DNA from: Brevirhabdus sp.
GTDB lineage: Bacteria; Pseudomonadota; Alphaproteobacteria; Rhodobacterales; Rhodobacteraceae
Assembly (NCBI GenBank): GCA_024637315.1
Contig: JAGXFH010000086.1
Span: 1 to 64,000, forward strand
DNA: 64,000 bases
Direction of reading: 5' to 3'
This document shows positions 55,535 to 63,116 of the stretch, in pieces. How positions within the stretch are numbered: the first letter of the stretch is position 1; each line of letters begins with the position of its first letter. Both the position numbers and the translations under genes were made by a program. The notes beneath the pieces were generated by a model. That model was given only the letters and a program-made list of their open reading frames with translations. It did not search any database and had not been told where the DNA came from.

Positions 55535-58500
55535 TCACGCCACCATCTGCTCGGCCCGCTTGAGGTCGACCGATACCAGTTGGCTGACGCCCTGCTCGCC
55601 CATCGTGACGCCGAAAAGCCGGTCCATCCGGGCCATCGTCACGGCGTGGTGAGTGATGATCAGAAAGCGCGTATCGGTTTGCCGAGTCATCTCGTCCAGC
55701 ATGTCGCAGAACCGCGTGACGTTGGCGTCGTCCAGCGGCGCGTCGACCTCATCCAGCACGCAGATCGGTGCCGGATTGGCCAGGAAAACGGCAAAGATCA
55801 GCGCCAGTGCGGTCAAGGTCTGCTCGCCCCCCGACAGCAGCGACAGCGTCGCCAGACGCTTGCCCGGAGGCTGGCACATGATCTCGAGGCCCGCCTCCAG
55901 CGGATCGTCGCTCTCGACCATCACCAGCTTGGCCTCGCCACCGCCAAAGAGGTGCTTGAACAACATCCCGAAATTGCTGTTCACCTGTTCGAACGCGGTC
56001 AGCAACCGCTCGCGGCCCTCGCGGTTCAGGCTGGCAATCCCGGTGCGCAGTTTCTTGATCGCCTCTTCGAGGTCGGTCTTTTCGCTGACCAGAGCATCAT
56101 GCTCTTGCTGCACCTCTCTTGCATCCTCCTCGGCCCGCAGGTTCACCGCGCCCAGTGCGTCTCGGGTCCGCTTCAGCCGGTTCACGTCATTCTCGATATG
56201 TTCGACCGAGGGCATCTGGTCCGGCACCACGTCGAGCTTCTCCAGAAGCTTCTCTGGAGTCGTCTCCTGCTCCTCGGCGATTCGCTCGGCGGCCAGAGTC
56301 ACGGTTTCCTTCGCCGCGTCCGCCCGCGCCTCGGCACGGGCCCGGGCCTCACGCGCCTCGGAGGCGGCGCGTTCCGCGTCCCGCTCGCCCGCAACCGCCT
56401 CGCGCAGGGCGATTTCCGCCTCGGCCAGCCGGTCCGCCGCCGTCTTGCGGCGACCCTCGGCCGAAGCAATCGCATCGACCAGTTTGGCGCGTTCCGCGGC
56501 AATCTCCTCGGGTGCCGCACTCGCCGTGGCCAGTTCGACCTCGGAAGCCGCCTTGCGCTCGCCCAGTTCGGCAATCCGCTTGCCCGCCGTTTCCAGCCGG
56601 TGCCGCCAACCGCTGACCTCTTTCGCCACCTCCTGGCCGCGGCGCACCCGCGCCTCGCCCTCGCGGCGCAATTCGTCATGCGCCGATCGCCGCGACATCA
56701 TCGTGATTCGCGCCGCCTCGACGGTCATCTTGACATCCTCGACAGCACCACGCGCCGCATCGAGATCGCCAAGTTCGGCCATCGCCGCCTCGGCCTCTTG
56801 CAGCCGGGTCCGCGCGGCCATCGCCTCTTCTTCATGCCGCGCCACGGCCAGCCGCAGGCTTTCCATCTTGCCGCCCGCAATATTGCGATCCGCCTCGGCG
56901 CGGCTCATCGCGCGGCTCGCCTCGGTCATCGCCCGATCCGCCTCGCGCCGCGCCTCGCGGGCCGCCCGGTCCGCCTCGGTCAGGTCCACCAGCCGCGCCT
57001 TCAGCGTCTCATGCGCCTGCATGGCACCCATCGCGCGGGCGGTTGCCTCCTCCAGATCCTGCTTCAATTCCTGCAACCGGTTAAGCTGCTGCAACCGCAG
57101 GGCCGCTGCACTCGGCGCATCCTCGGCCCCCGAGCGGTAGCCGTCCCAACGCCACAGATCGCCCTCGACACTGACCAGCCGCTGCCCCGGCTTCAGTTCT
57201 GCCTGCAGCCGCGCACCGTCGCTTGCGTCAACCAGGCCAACCTGCCCCATCCGGCGCACCAGAACGCCCGGCACCGAAACATGATTGGTCAGCGCCGCGA
57301 CACCTTCGGGCAGCGCTTGCGGCAAGGCATAGCCCGGCAATGTCGCCCAGCCCGAGGCCGCGTCATCCTCGATCGCCGGGGCCCGCAGATCATCGGCCAG
57401 CGCCGCACCCAGCGCCTTCTCGAATCCCGGATCGACCCGCAGAAGGTCCAGCACCTGACCGCCCTCGGCCGTATCACGCTCTACCAGTTTGGCCAGCGCC
57501 GCCACCTCGGCCCGCAGCGCATTCGCTTCGCCTTCGGCCTCGCTACGACTGGCCCGAGCGTCTGCTTCGCGGCCCTGCGCCTCGGCGCGCGCATCATCCG
57601 CCGCGATCAAAGCCGCCTCGGCAGCCTCGGCAGCCGCCATCGCGGCCCCTTGCGCCGCTTCGGCTGCCGCAAACTCTGCGCCCGCCATGCCCAGCGCGCC
57701 TTCGGCCTCGGTCGCCGCATCGCGCGCCCGTTCTGCCTCGGCCACGCTCTTGGCCAGGGTCTTGTCGGCATCCTCGCGCAACCGATGCGCCGAGTGATGC
57801 CGGGCCGAAAGCCGCGCCACATCCTCGGTCAGTTCGGCCAAGGTCTCCTCTCGCTGCTGCAGCACCGCACCCGCGTCGCGCGCCTCCGCCGCCGCGGCTT
57901 CGAGCTTCTCGGCATGGCCCAGCGCAGCCTTGGCGAGCTCCTTCGCCTCCCAGTCAAGCCGCTCGATCGTTTCCCCGGCATCCCGGTTCAGCGCCTCTTC
58001 GCGCTCGATATCATGCGCCAGCTGCGTGATCCGCGCGGTCAGCGTCTCGATCGCCTCAATCGCCCGCGCCTGCCGTTCATCCAACGTATCGCGCTGCACC
58101 TGCAAACGCTGCAACACCGCCGCGGCGATCGCCTGTTCCTCGCGCAGGGGCGGTAGACCGGCCTCGCCCTCTTCGCGCAGCTTGGCCGCGGTCCGCGCCA
58201 GACGCTCGGCTTCCGCCGCCGCCTTGACCCACCCGGTCAATTCGGTATCCGCCGCCGCGCGGGCATCCTCGGCCTCGCGCCAGCGTCGGTAAAGCAGCAT
58301 CCCCTCGGCCTGCCGCAATTCATTGCCGATCTCGCGGTAGCGCGCCGCCTGTCGCGCCTGCCGCGCCAATTGCTGCAACTGGTTCGCCAATTGCTCGATC
58401 ACATCATCGACGCGCAGCAGGTTGCCTTCCGCACCCTTCAGCTTCAACTCTGCCTCGTGGCGCCGCTGGTACAACCCGGAAATCCCCGCCGCTTCCTCAA

Positions 58501-58990
58501 GGATCCGCCGCCGCGCCTTTGGCCGCGCATTGATCAGTTCTGAAATCTGCCCCTGCCGCACCAGCGCCGGCGAATGCGCACCGGTCGAGGCATCGGCGAA
58601 CAGCATCTGCACGTCGCGCGCCCGCACGTCCTTGGTGTTGACCTTGTAGGCGCTTCCGGCATCGCGGGTGATCCGCCGCGTGATCTCCAGATTGTCGAGA
58701 TCGTTGAACCCCGACGGCGCCAGACGTTCCGAGTTGTCGATCATCAGCGCCACTTCGGCGAAGTTGCGCGCCGGGCGTGTGGCGGCCCCCGCAAAGATCA
58801 CGTCCTCCATCCCGTCACCGCGCATCGCGGTAGGACGGTTTTCGCCCATCACCCAGCGCAACGCTTCCAGAAGGTTCGACTTGCCACAGCCATTCGGTCC
58901 GACGACCCCGGTCAGCCCATCGGTGATGATCAGATCGGTCGGATCGACAAAGCTCTTGAAGCCGTTGAGGCGCAGTTTGGTGAAACGCAA
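55535..58990 (-). CDS. smc: Chromosome segregation protein SMC
   Basis: SMC is the condensin ATPase that organises the chromosome with ScpAB. The 1151 residues start with LRLNGFKSFVDPTDLIITDG and Walker A VVGPNGCGKSNLLEAL. Two long Ala/Glu/Arg-rich coiled-coils flank a hinge around residues 500-620 (GQVLDLLRVDPGFEKALGAAL, PGVLVRRMGQVGLVDAS). The C-terminal head has the signature LSLLSGGEQTLTALALIFA and Walker B PICVLDEVDAPLDDANV. Length is normal. The long open frames on the opposite strand are shadows of GC-rich coiled-coil codons. Confidence 0.97.
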   Translation of the reverse strand: MRFTKLRLNGFKSFVDPTDLIITDGLTGVVGPNGCGKSNLLEALRWVMGENRPTAMRGDGMEDVIFAGAATRPARNFAEVALMIDNSERLAPSGFNDLDNLEITRRITRDAGSAYKVNTKDVRARDVQMLFADASTGAHSPALVRQGQISELINARPKARRRILEEAAGISGLYQRRHEAELKLKGAEGNLLRVDDVIEQLANQLQQLARQARQAARYREIGNELRQAEGMLLYRRWREAEDARAAADTELTGWVKAAAEAERLARTAAKLREEGEAGLPPLREEQAIAAAVLQRLQVQRDTLDERQARAIEAIETLTARITQLAHDIEREEALNRDAGETIERLDWEAKELAKAALGHAEKLEAAAAEARDAGAVLQQREETLAELTEDVARLSARHHSAHRLREDADKTLAKSVAEAERARDAATEAEGALGMAGAEFAAAEAAQGAAMAAAEAAEAALIAADDARAEAQGREADARASRSEAEGEANALRAEVAALAKLVERDTAEGGQVLDLLRVDPGFEKALGAALADDLRAPAIEDDAASGWATLPGYALPQALPEGVAALTNHVSVPGVLVRRMGQVGLVDASDGARLQAELKPGQRLVSVEGDLWRWDGYRSGAEDAPSAAALRLQQLNRLQELKQDLEEATARAMGAMQAHETLKARLVDLTEADRAAREARREADRAMTEASRAMSRAEADRNIAGGKMESLRLAVARHEEEAMAARTRLQEAEAAMAELGDLDAARGAVEDVKMTVEAARITMMSRRSAHDELRREGEARVRRGQEVAKEVSGWRHRLETAGKRIAELGERKAASEVELATASAAPEEIAAERAKLVDAIASAEGRRKTAADRLAEAEIALREAVAGERDAERAASEAREARARAEARADAAKETVTLAAERIAEEQETTPEKLLEKLDVVPDQMPSVEHIENDVNRLKRTRDALGAVNLRAEEDAREVQQEHDALVSEKTDLEEAIKKLRTGIASLNREGRERLLTAFEQVNSNFGMLFKHLFGGGEAKLVMVESDDPLEAGLEIMCQPPGKRLATLSLLSGGEQTLTALALIFAVFLANPAPICVLDEVDAPLDDANVTRFCDMLDEMTRQTDTRFLIITHHAVTMARMDRLFGVTMGEQGVSQLVSVDLKRAEQMVA

Positions 58991-59247
58991 AACCCGGTTC
59001 CCGGAGTGATTCCAGTCAGAGCGCGATTGTTCGCATGCAAGGGCCTCGAGTCAACGCCCAACCCCAGCATCTGGATCACCTCGGCCAGTTATCCACAACA
59101 TATCGCGGCCGCGCCTCAGGTTCATGCCCAACCGACGCGACGACTGGGATCGAGAGACCCGGACAGTTGCGCAGCGGACGAAGCGGTTGTCGCCCGCTGC
59201 TGCCTTCGGCATCGGGTGCGCGGCATGAACCGCGCACCAGCAAAGTT

Positions 59248-59829
59248 TCACCCCTGATTATGCTCGCAGGTCACCATCGGGTTGAATGGCATCAGGTCGC
59301 CAGAGGGATTCTCGCGGAACAGCCAGACGTGCTGGTCGAAGTGCGGCATAAAGCCATGCGCCTCGTCCCCGGGCGTATTGGGATCGTCCATCATATGCTC
59401 CCATGCACGCCCGTTCATCATCGGGGGACCGTCGTGACCCTTAGACATCCACGCTGCTTCAAACACGAGGTTCTCGATTCCGACCAGCTCTAGCGAACCA
59501 TCAGCCTGCGGCTCGTAAAGCAAGATCGCAGGCGCCATGAAGTCGGTGTGTGTGCCGGCTCCGTCGACGCGGTCGCCTGGAGGCGAAAGCATCAAGAGGT
59601 CGGGCCGAAGGTAGTGGATACCCATGCTGCCCCATTCTGGGGGCAAGCCCTCGTGTTCGGCACTGATGCAGTGCCCCGACGGGTCCGGCATGTACCCGTC
59701 AGCGAGCGCCACCTCGACATTCCTGTACTTCTCCGCTGCGGCCCGCATCGCACCGAAGTCAAACTCATCTGCGAACACAGGACCAGTGCATGCGATCGCT
59801 CCAGCAATAACGTAAATTGACTTTCTCAT
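59248..59829 (-). CDS. Exported protein, unknown function
   Basis: The 193-residue protein has a signal peptide (MRKSIYVIAGAIACTGPVFA) and a mature domain rich in Met, His, Pro and Asp. Stretches such as ALADGYMPDPSGHCIS, GIHYLRPDLLMLSPPGD and FMPHFDQHVWLFRENPSG may bind metal or be part of an envelope protein. No annotated family is recognised with confidence. GGGGGG lies before the ATG. Divergent from the cobalamin-riboswitch transcript. Confidence 0.72.
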   Translation of the reverse strand: MRKSIYVIAGAIACTGPVFADEFDFGAMRAAAEKYRNVEVALADGYMPDPSGHCISAEHEGLPPEWGSMGIHYLRPDLLMLSPPGDRVDGAGTHTDFMAPAILLYEPQADGSLELVGIENLVFEAAWMSKGHDGPPMMNGRAWEHMMDDPNTPGDEAHGFMPHFDQHVWLFRENPSGDLMPFNPMVTCEHNQG

Positions 59830-60250
59830 TTTGAACCCCCCAGTTCCGAAGGTCCTTCCCGGGACCATTCTGGCTGGAGAATACCACATTCCAGGGAACG
59901 GTGCGGGGGAATTCTTGCGCCGGTCGGATTTCTGCCGATGCTGTTGAAAAGATCGAAGAACGCTCAGCCTCGTCCGACTCTCTGGAACATCCGAGTTGGG
60001 CGAATCCGGCCCATCAACAGTCGTCTGTCCGCAGGGTCGTTGCTGGAACACATGCCCGCCGAACGGCCAGATCTGCCCGGGAACGGCCGGGCTATTCTTC
60101 AAACCGTCAACATTGGCGACAAACCCCACCAACGGGATATGCCGACACCTTGACGAATTGACCGACGCGCCTCTGCCCTGCGCCGCAATCCAGCCGCCGC
60201 GTGTCGCAATCAACCTTGACCCGGCGCATCCATTCCTGCCAAATGGCCCG
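59830..60250. other. Long intergenic region upstream of the cobalamin riboswitch
   Basis: This 421-bp stretch has no frame with a family match or good ribosome-binding site. It should contain the divergent promoters for the exported-protein gene (minus) and for the riboswitch transcript (plus). A possible -35 TTGACC at 60216-60221 lies before the aptamer but the -10 is weak. Confidence 0.5.
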
Positions 60251-60438
60251 GCATGGTTCCCCGCAAACATGCCAAGCATGGGGGAACATATGGGAATGTG
60301 GTGAGGGAGACCCAATCCGGGGCCCAAAGCCGCAGCCGCCCCCGCGACTGTAAGCGGTGAGTGTGTCGTCAATCAGCCACTGGGCAACCGGGAAGGCGGC
60401 GCCACGCGATGACCCGCAAGCCAGGAGACCAGCCATGC
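60251..60438 (+). ncRNA. Cobalamin riboswitch (AdoCbl type)
   Basis: Canonical elements occur in order. The closing helix GCATGG (60251-60256) pairs with CCATGC (60433-60438). Then come GGGAATGTGGTGAGGGAGACCC-like sequence, CCCCGCGACTGTAAGCGG (about 60340-60357), GCCACTGGGCAACCGGGAAGGC (60376-60397) and the B12 box AGCCAGGAGACCAGCC (60419-60434). The aptamer binds adenosylcobalamin and would lower expression of the downstream cobalt-uptake gene cbtB when B12 is plentiful. Confidence 0.96.
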
Positions 60439-60454
60439 GCCGGACCTTGACCCT

Positions 60455-60472
60455 CCCGTCGGGTGTGACGGG
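60455..60472 (+). promoter_or_regulatory. Expression-platform hairpin before the cbtB ribosome-binding site
   Basis: CCCGTC (60455-60460) and GACGGG (60467-60472) form a 6-bp stem with loop GGGTGT, directly before TAAAGGAG and the cbtB start. No T-run follows, so the switch probably acts by hiding or exposing the ribosome-binding site rather than by termination. Confidence 0.6.
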
Positions 60473-60487
60473 TAAAGGAGAATGAAC

Positions 60488-60652
60488 ATGACGACCAAGA
60501 CCCTGACACGTGTTGACACCAGCCTCGCCTCGATCGCGCTTGCCGCGCTGACGGGGGTGATGCTGCTCATGATTGCCGGTTTCGCGCAAGCCTCGGTGCT
60601 GCATGACGGTGCGCACGACACTCGCCACGCCATCGCCTTTCCCTGCCACTGA
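60488..60652 (+). CDS. cbtB: CbtB-like cobalt transporter small subunit
   Basis: The 54-residue product (56 from the ATG at 60482) has one transmembrane helix (LASIALAALTGVMLLMIAGF) and a C-terminal metal-ligand tail, HDGAHDTRHAIAFPCH. This is the size and layout of CbtB, the small partner of CbtA. AAAGGAG fits the second ATG (60488) better. It directly follows the cobalamin riboswitch and precedes cbtA by 4 bp, which settles the assignment. Confidence 0.9.
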   Translation: MTTKTLTRVDTSLASIALAALTGVMLLMIAGFAQASVLHDGAHDTRHAIAFPCH

Positions 60653-60656
60653 GCCA

Positions 60657-61349
60657 ATGACCAGACATCTGCTGACCAGCGCGTTGCTCGCTGGCCTGGC
60701 AGCAGGGCTGATTGCGGCCCTGCTCCAGTTCTGGCTTGTGACCCCGCTTCTGCTGGAAGGTGAGCTTTACGAATCCGGCATCCGCAGCCATTTCGCCGCC
60801 AGCCTCGACGCTCCGGTCCAAAGCCCTGCCGGCGCCGCCGAGGGGCTGACGCAAGACCTGTCGCGCCACATCATGACCGCCGGGTTCAACCTTGTGGCCT
60901 ATACTGCTTTCGCCCTTATCTTGCTGGCCGCGATGACTTTCGCGGAACGCTTCGGCCATCCTCTCGGCGCCCGCTCCGGCATCGTCTGGGGTGTTTGCGG
61001 CTTCTTCGCCCTGCACCTTGCCCCCGCTGTCGGACTGCCCCCCGAGCTGCCCGGCACCATCGCGGCAGAGGTCGAGCTGCGACAGGTCTGGTGGCTTGCC
61101 ACCGCTGCCGCAACCGCGCTTGGCCTTGGCCTGATCGCCTTCGGCGCGGGTCTCTTGCCCGCCATAGGCATCGCCGCACTGGCGCTGCCGCATCTCATCG
61201 GCGCGCCGCATCTCGACACCTATTTCGGCATCGCACCCCCCGAACTCGCCGCTGAATTCGTCGCCCGCAGCCTTGGCGTCGCGGCCGCCAGCTGGGTTGT
61301 CCTCGGCTGGCTCACGGCCTATTTCTTCACCCGAAAAACCGAAAGCTGA
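60657..61349 (+). CDS. cbtA: CbtA-type cobalt transporter
   Basis: The 230-residue membrane protein has five or so helices, with the CbtA pattern LLTSALLAGLAAGLIAALLQF, a His-containing loop and the family stretch WGVCGFFALHLAPAVGLPPELPG. CbtAB is a predicted cobalt uptake system repressed by B12 riboswitches. The start at 60657 follows the cbtB stop by 4 bp and precedes cobW by 3 bp. Confidence 0.93.
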   Translation: MTRHLLTSALLAGLAAGLIAALLQFWLVTPLLLEGELYESGIRSHFAASLDAPVQSPAGAAEGLTQDLSRHIMTAGFNLVAYTAFALILLAAMTFAERFGHPLGARSGIVWGVCGFFALHLAPAVGLPPELPGTIAAEVELRQVWWLATAAATALGLGLIAFGAGLLPAIGIAALALPHLIGAPHLDTYFGIAPPELAAEFVARSLGVAAASWVVLGWLTAYFFTRKTES

Positions 61350-61352
61350 TCC

Positions 61353-62414
61353 ATGGCACAAAAGATCCCCGCAAGCGTCATCACCGGCTTTCTGGGCAGC
61401 GGCAAGACCACGCTGATCCGAGACATGCTTGCCAATGCGAACGGCAAGCGGATTGCCCTGATCATCAATGAATTCGGTGATTTGGGGGTGGATGGCGACA
61501 TCCTCAAGGGTTGCGGCGACGCGACCTGCTCCGAGGATGACATCATGGAGCTGTCGAACGGCTGCATCTGCTGCACCGTGGCCGAGGACTTCATCCCGAC
61601 GATGCAGAAACTGCTGGCCCGCGACATCAAGCCCGACCATATCGTGATCGAAACGTCGGGGCTCGCGCTGCCGCAGCCCTTGGTTCGCGCGTTCAACTGG
61701 CCCGAGATCTCTACACAAGTCACCGTCGACAGCGTCATCACGGTCGTCGACGGCAAGGCCGTGACCGAGGGCCGCTTTGCCCATGACGTCGCCGCCGTCG
61801 ATGCACAGCGCAGTCTCGACGACAACCTCGACCACGAAACCCCGCTGTCGGAGCTTTTCGAGGACCAGATTGCCTGCGCCGACATGATCGTCGTAAACAA
61901 GACCGACCTTCTGTCCGGCGCCGAGGCCGAGGCCCTGGTGGCGCGTCTGCGCGGCGACAGCCGCGCAGGTGTGCACGTGATCAAGGCCACGATGGGCGCG
62001 CTGCCGATTGATGTGCTGCTGGGTCAGGGCGTCGGCGCCGAACACGATCTCGATGCCCGTCACGAAGTGCACCATCACCACCACGACGACGACGGCGACG
62101 AGGATGATCACCACCACGAGCACGGCCATGACGAGTTCGAGAGTTTCGTTGTGACACGCCCCGAAATCACCGACCCGGCCGCCTTCGCGATTCAGCTTGC
62201 CGATACGATCCGCAGGCACGACATCCTGCGTCTCAAGGGGTTCGCCGCCGTCGCCGGAAAACCGATGCGCCTGACCCTGCAAGCGGTCGGGCCGCGCGTC
62301 GACTGCTATTTCGACCGGCCGCTCATCGCGGGTGAGCGCCGCGAAACCCGCCTCGTCGTGATTGGCGAAGCGGGACTGGACCGGGCCGCGATCGAGGCGG
62401 CGCTGGCGGCATGA
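61353..62414 (+). CDS. cobW: CobW cobalt-binding GTPase
   Basis: CobW is a G3E-family metallochaperone, thought to feed cobalt to CobN. The 353-residue protein has Walker A TGFLGSGKTTLIRD (residues 11-24), the metal motif NGCICCTV (Cys 71, 73 and 74), INEFGDLGVD and NKTDLL, and a His/Asp-rich loop around 240-262. The C-terminal domain is as usual. It overlaps the acetyltransferase gene by ATGA. Confidence 0.96.
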   Translation: MAQKIPASVITGFLGSGKTTLIRDMLANANGKRIALIINEFGDLGVDGDILKGCGDATCSEDDIMELSNGCICCTVAEDFIPTMQKLLARDIKPDHIVIETSGLALPQPLVRAFNWPEISTQVTVDSVITVVDGKAVTEGRFAHDVAAVDAQRSLDDNLDHETPLSELFEDQIACADMIVVNKTDLLSGAEAEALVARLRGDSRAGVHVIKATMGALPIDVLLGQGVGAEHDLDARHEVHHHHHDDDGDEDDHHHEHGHDEFESFVVTRPEITDPAAFAIQLADTIRRHDILRLKGFAAVAGKPMRLTLQAVGPRVDCYFDRPLIAGERRETRLVVIGEAGLDRAAIEAALAA

Positions 62415-62860
62415 TCTCCGTCGCACCCGGAGATCCCCGCAGCCCCGAGGGCCGCGCCTTGCTTGCAGCCAGCCACGCGCTGCAGCAATCGCTCTACCCG
62501 CCGGAACATATCTTCGCCTTGTCCATTGATGATCTCTGCGCAGCCGAGATCGCGTTTTTCATCGCGCGGCGGGGCGACACGGCCACCGGCTGCGCCGCGC
62601 TCGCGAACAAACGGGACTACGGCGAGGTCAAGTCGATGTTCGTCGACCCTGCCGCCCGTGGCTCGGGCGCCGGTGCGGCTCTGATGCATCAACTCGAAGT
62701 CCATGCGCGCCGCCTGGGCTTGCCGATCATGCGCCTGGAAACCGGCGATGACCTGCATGCCGCCCAACGCCTCTACCAACGCTACGGCTTCAGTGTTTGC
62801 GGCCCCTATGGTGACTATTCCGAGGGTCCGCATTCGGTCTTCATGGAAAAACGGCTGTGA
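62411..62860 (+). CDS. GNAT family N-acetyltransferase
   Basis: The 149-residue protein has the GNAT core with VKSMFVDPAARGSGAGAALMHQLE (acetyl-CoA binding loop) and LETGDDLHAAQRLYQRYGF. The substrate is unknown. The start overlaps cobW by ATGA, so it is co-transcribed with cobalt genes, though a direct B12 role is unproven. Confidence 0.88.
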   Translation: MISVAPGDPRSPEGRALLAASHALQQSLYPPEHIFALSIDDLCAAEIAFFIARRGDTATGCAALANKRDYGEVKSMFVDPAARGSGAGAALMHQLEVHARRLGLPIMRLETGDDLHAAQRLYQRYGFSVCGPYGDYSEGPHSVFMEKRL

Positions 62861-62871
62861 TGCGCCGGACG

Positions 62872-63039
62872 CTAGGACTTGCCCGGCTTCTTGTCATCCT
62901 CCGGTTTCGCCGGGTCGGCCTTGTCGGCTGGCCGGGTCTTGCCGCCAAAGGGGTTGTTGCGCCCCCCCGGCGCGTTGTCGTCGCGGAACTTCGGCCGGTT
63001 CTTTCCCGGCTTGCCGCCACCCGATTTCTTGTAATCCAT
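62872..63039 (-). CDS. Small Gly/Lys-rich protein, 55 residues
   Basis: The short, very polar and disordered-looking protein begins MDYKKSGGGKPGKNRPKF and continues with GGRNNPFGGKTRPADK. It has no hydrophobic segment. AAGGA lies about 5 bases before the ATG at 63039. It runs opposite to the flanking cob genes, so it interrupts the cbtB-cobW run before cobN. I have a sense of similar small Rhodobacterales proteins but no function. Confidence 0.6.
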   Translation of the reverse strand: MDYKKSGGGKPGKNRPKFRDDNAPGGRNNPFGGKTRPADKADPAKPEDDKKPGKS

Positions 63040-63116
63040 GATCCTTGCGCCTTTCGTGGAAGCCACGGCCACGCCCTAGCCCGAAACCCCATCCCCGCAC
63101 AAGGCGCGCCCTGCTG

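Noticed and set aside
55580-58156. 858-codon open frame opposite smc
   Set aside because: It is a by-product of GC-rich Ala/Glu/Arg codons in the SMC coiled coils. Its translation is low-complexity and unlike any family.
59901-60161. Overlapping short frames in the gap before the riboswitch
   Set aside because: No ribosome-binding site, family match or codon bias. They overlap in different frames.
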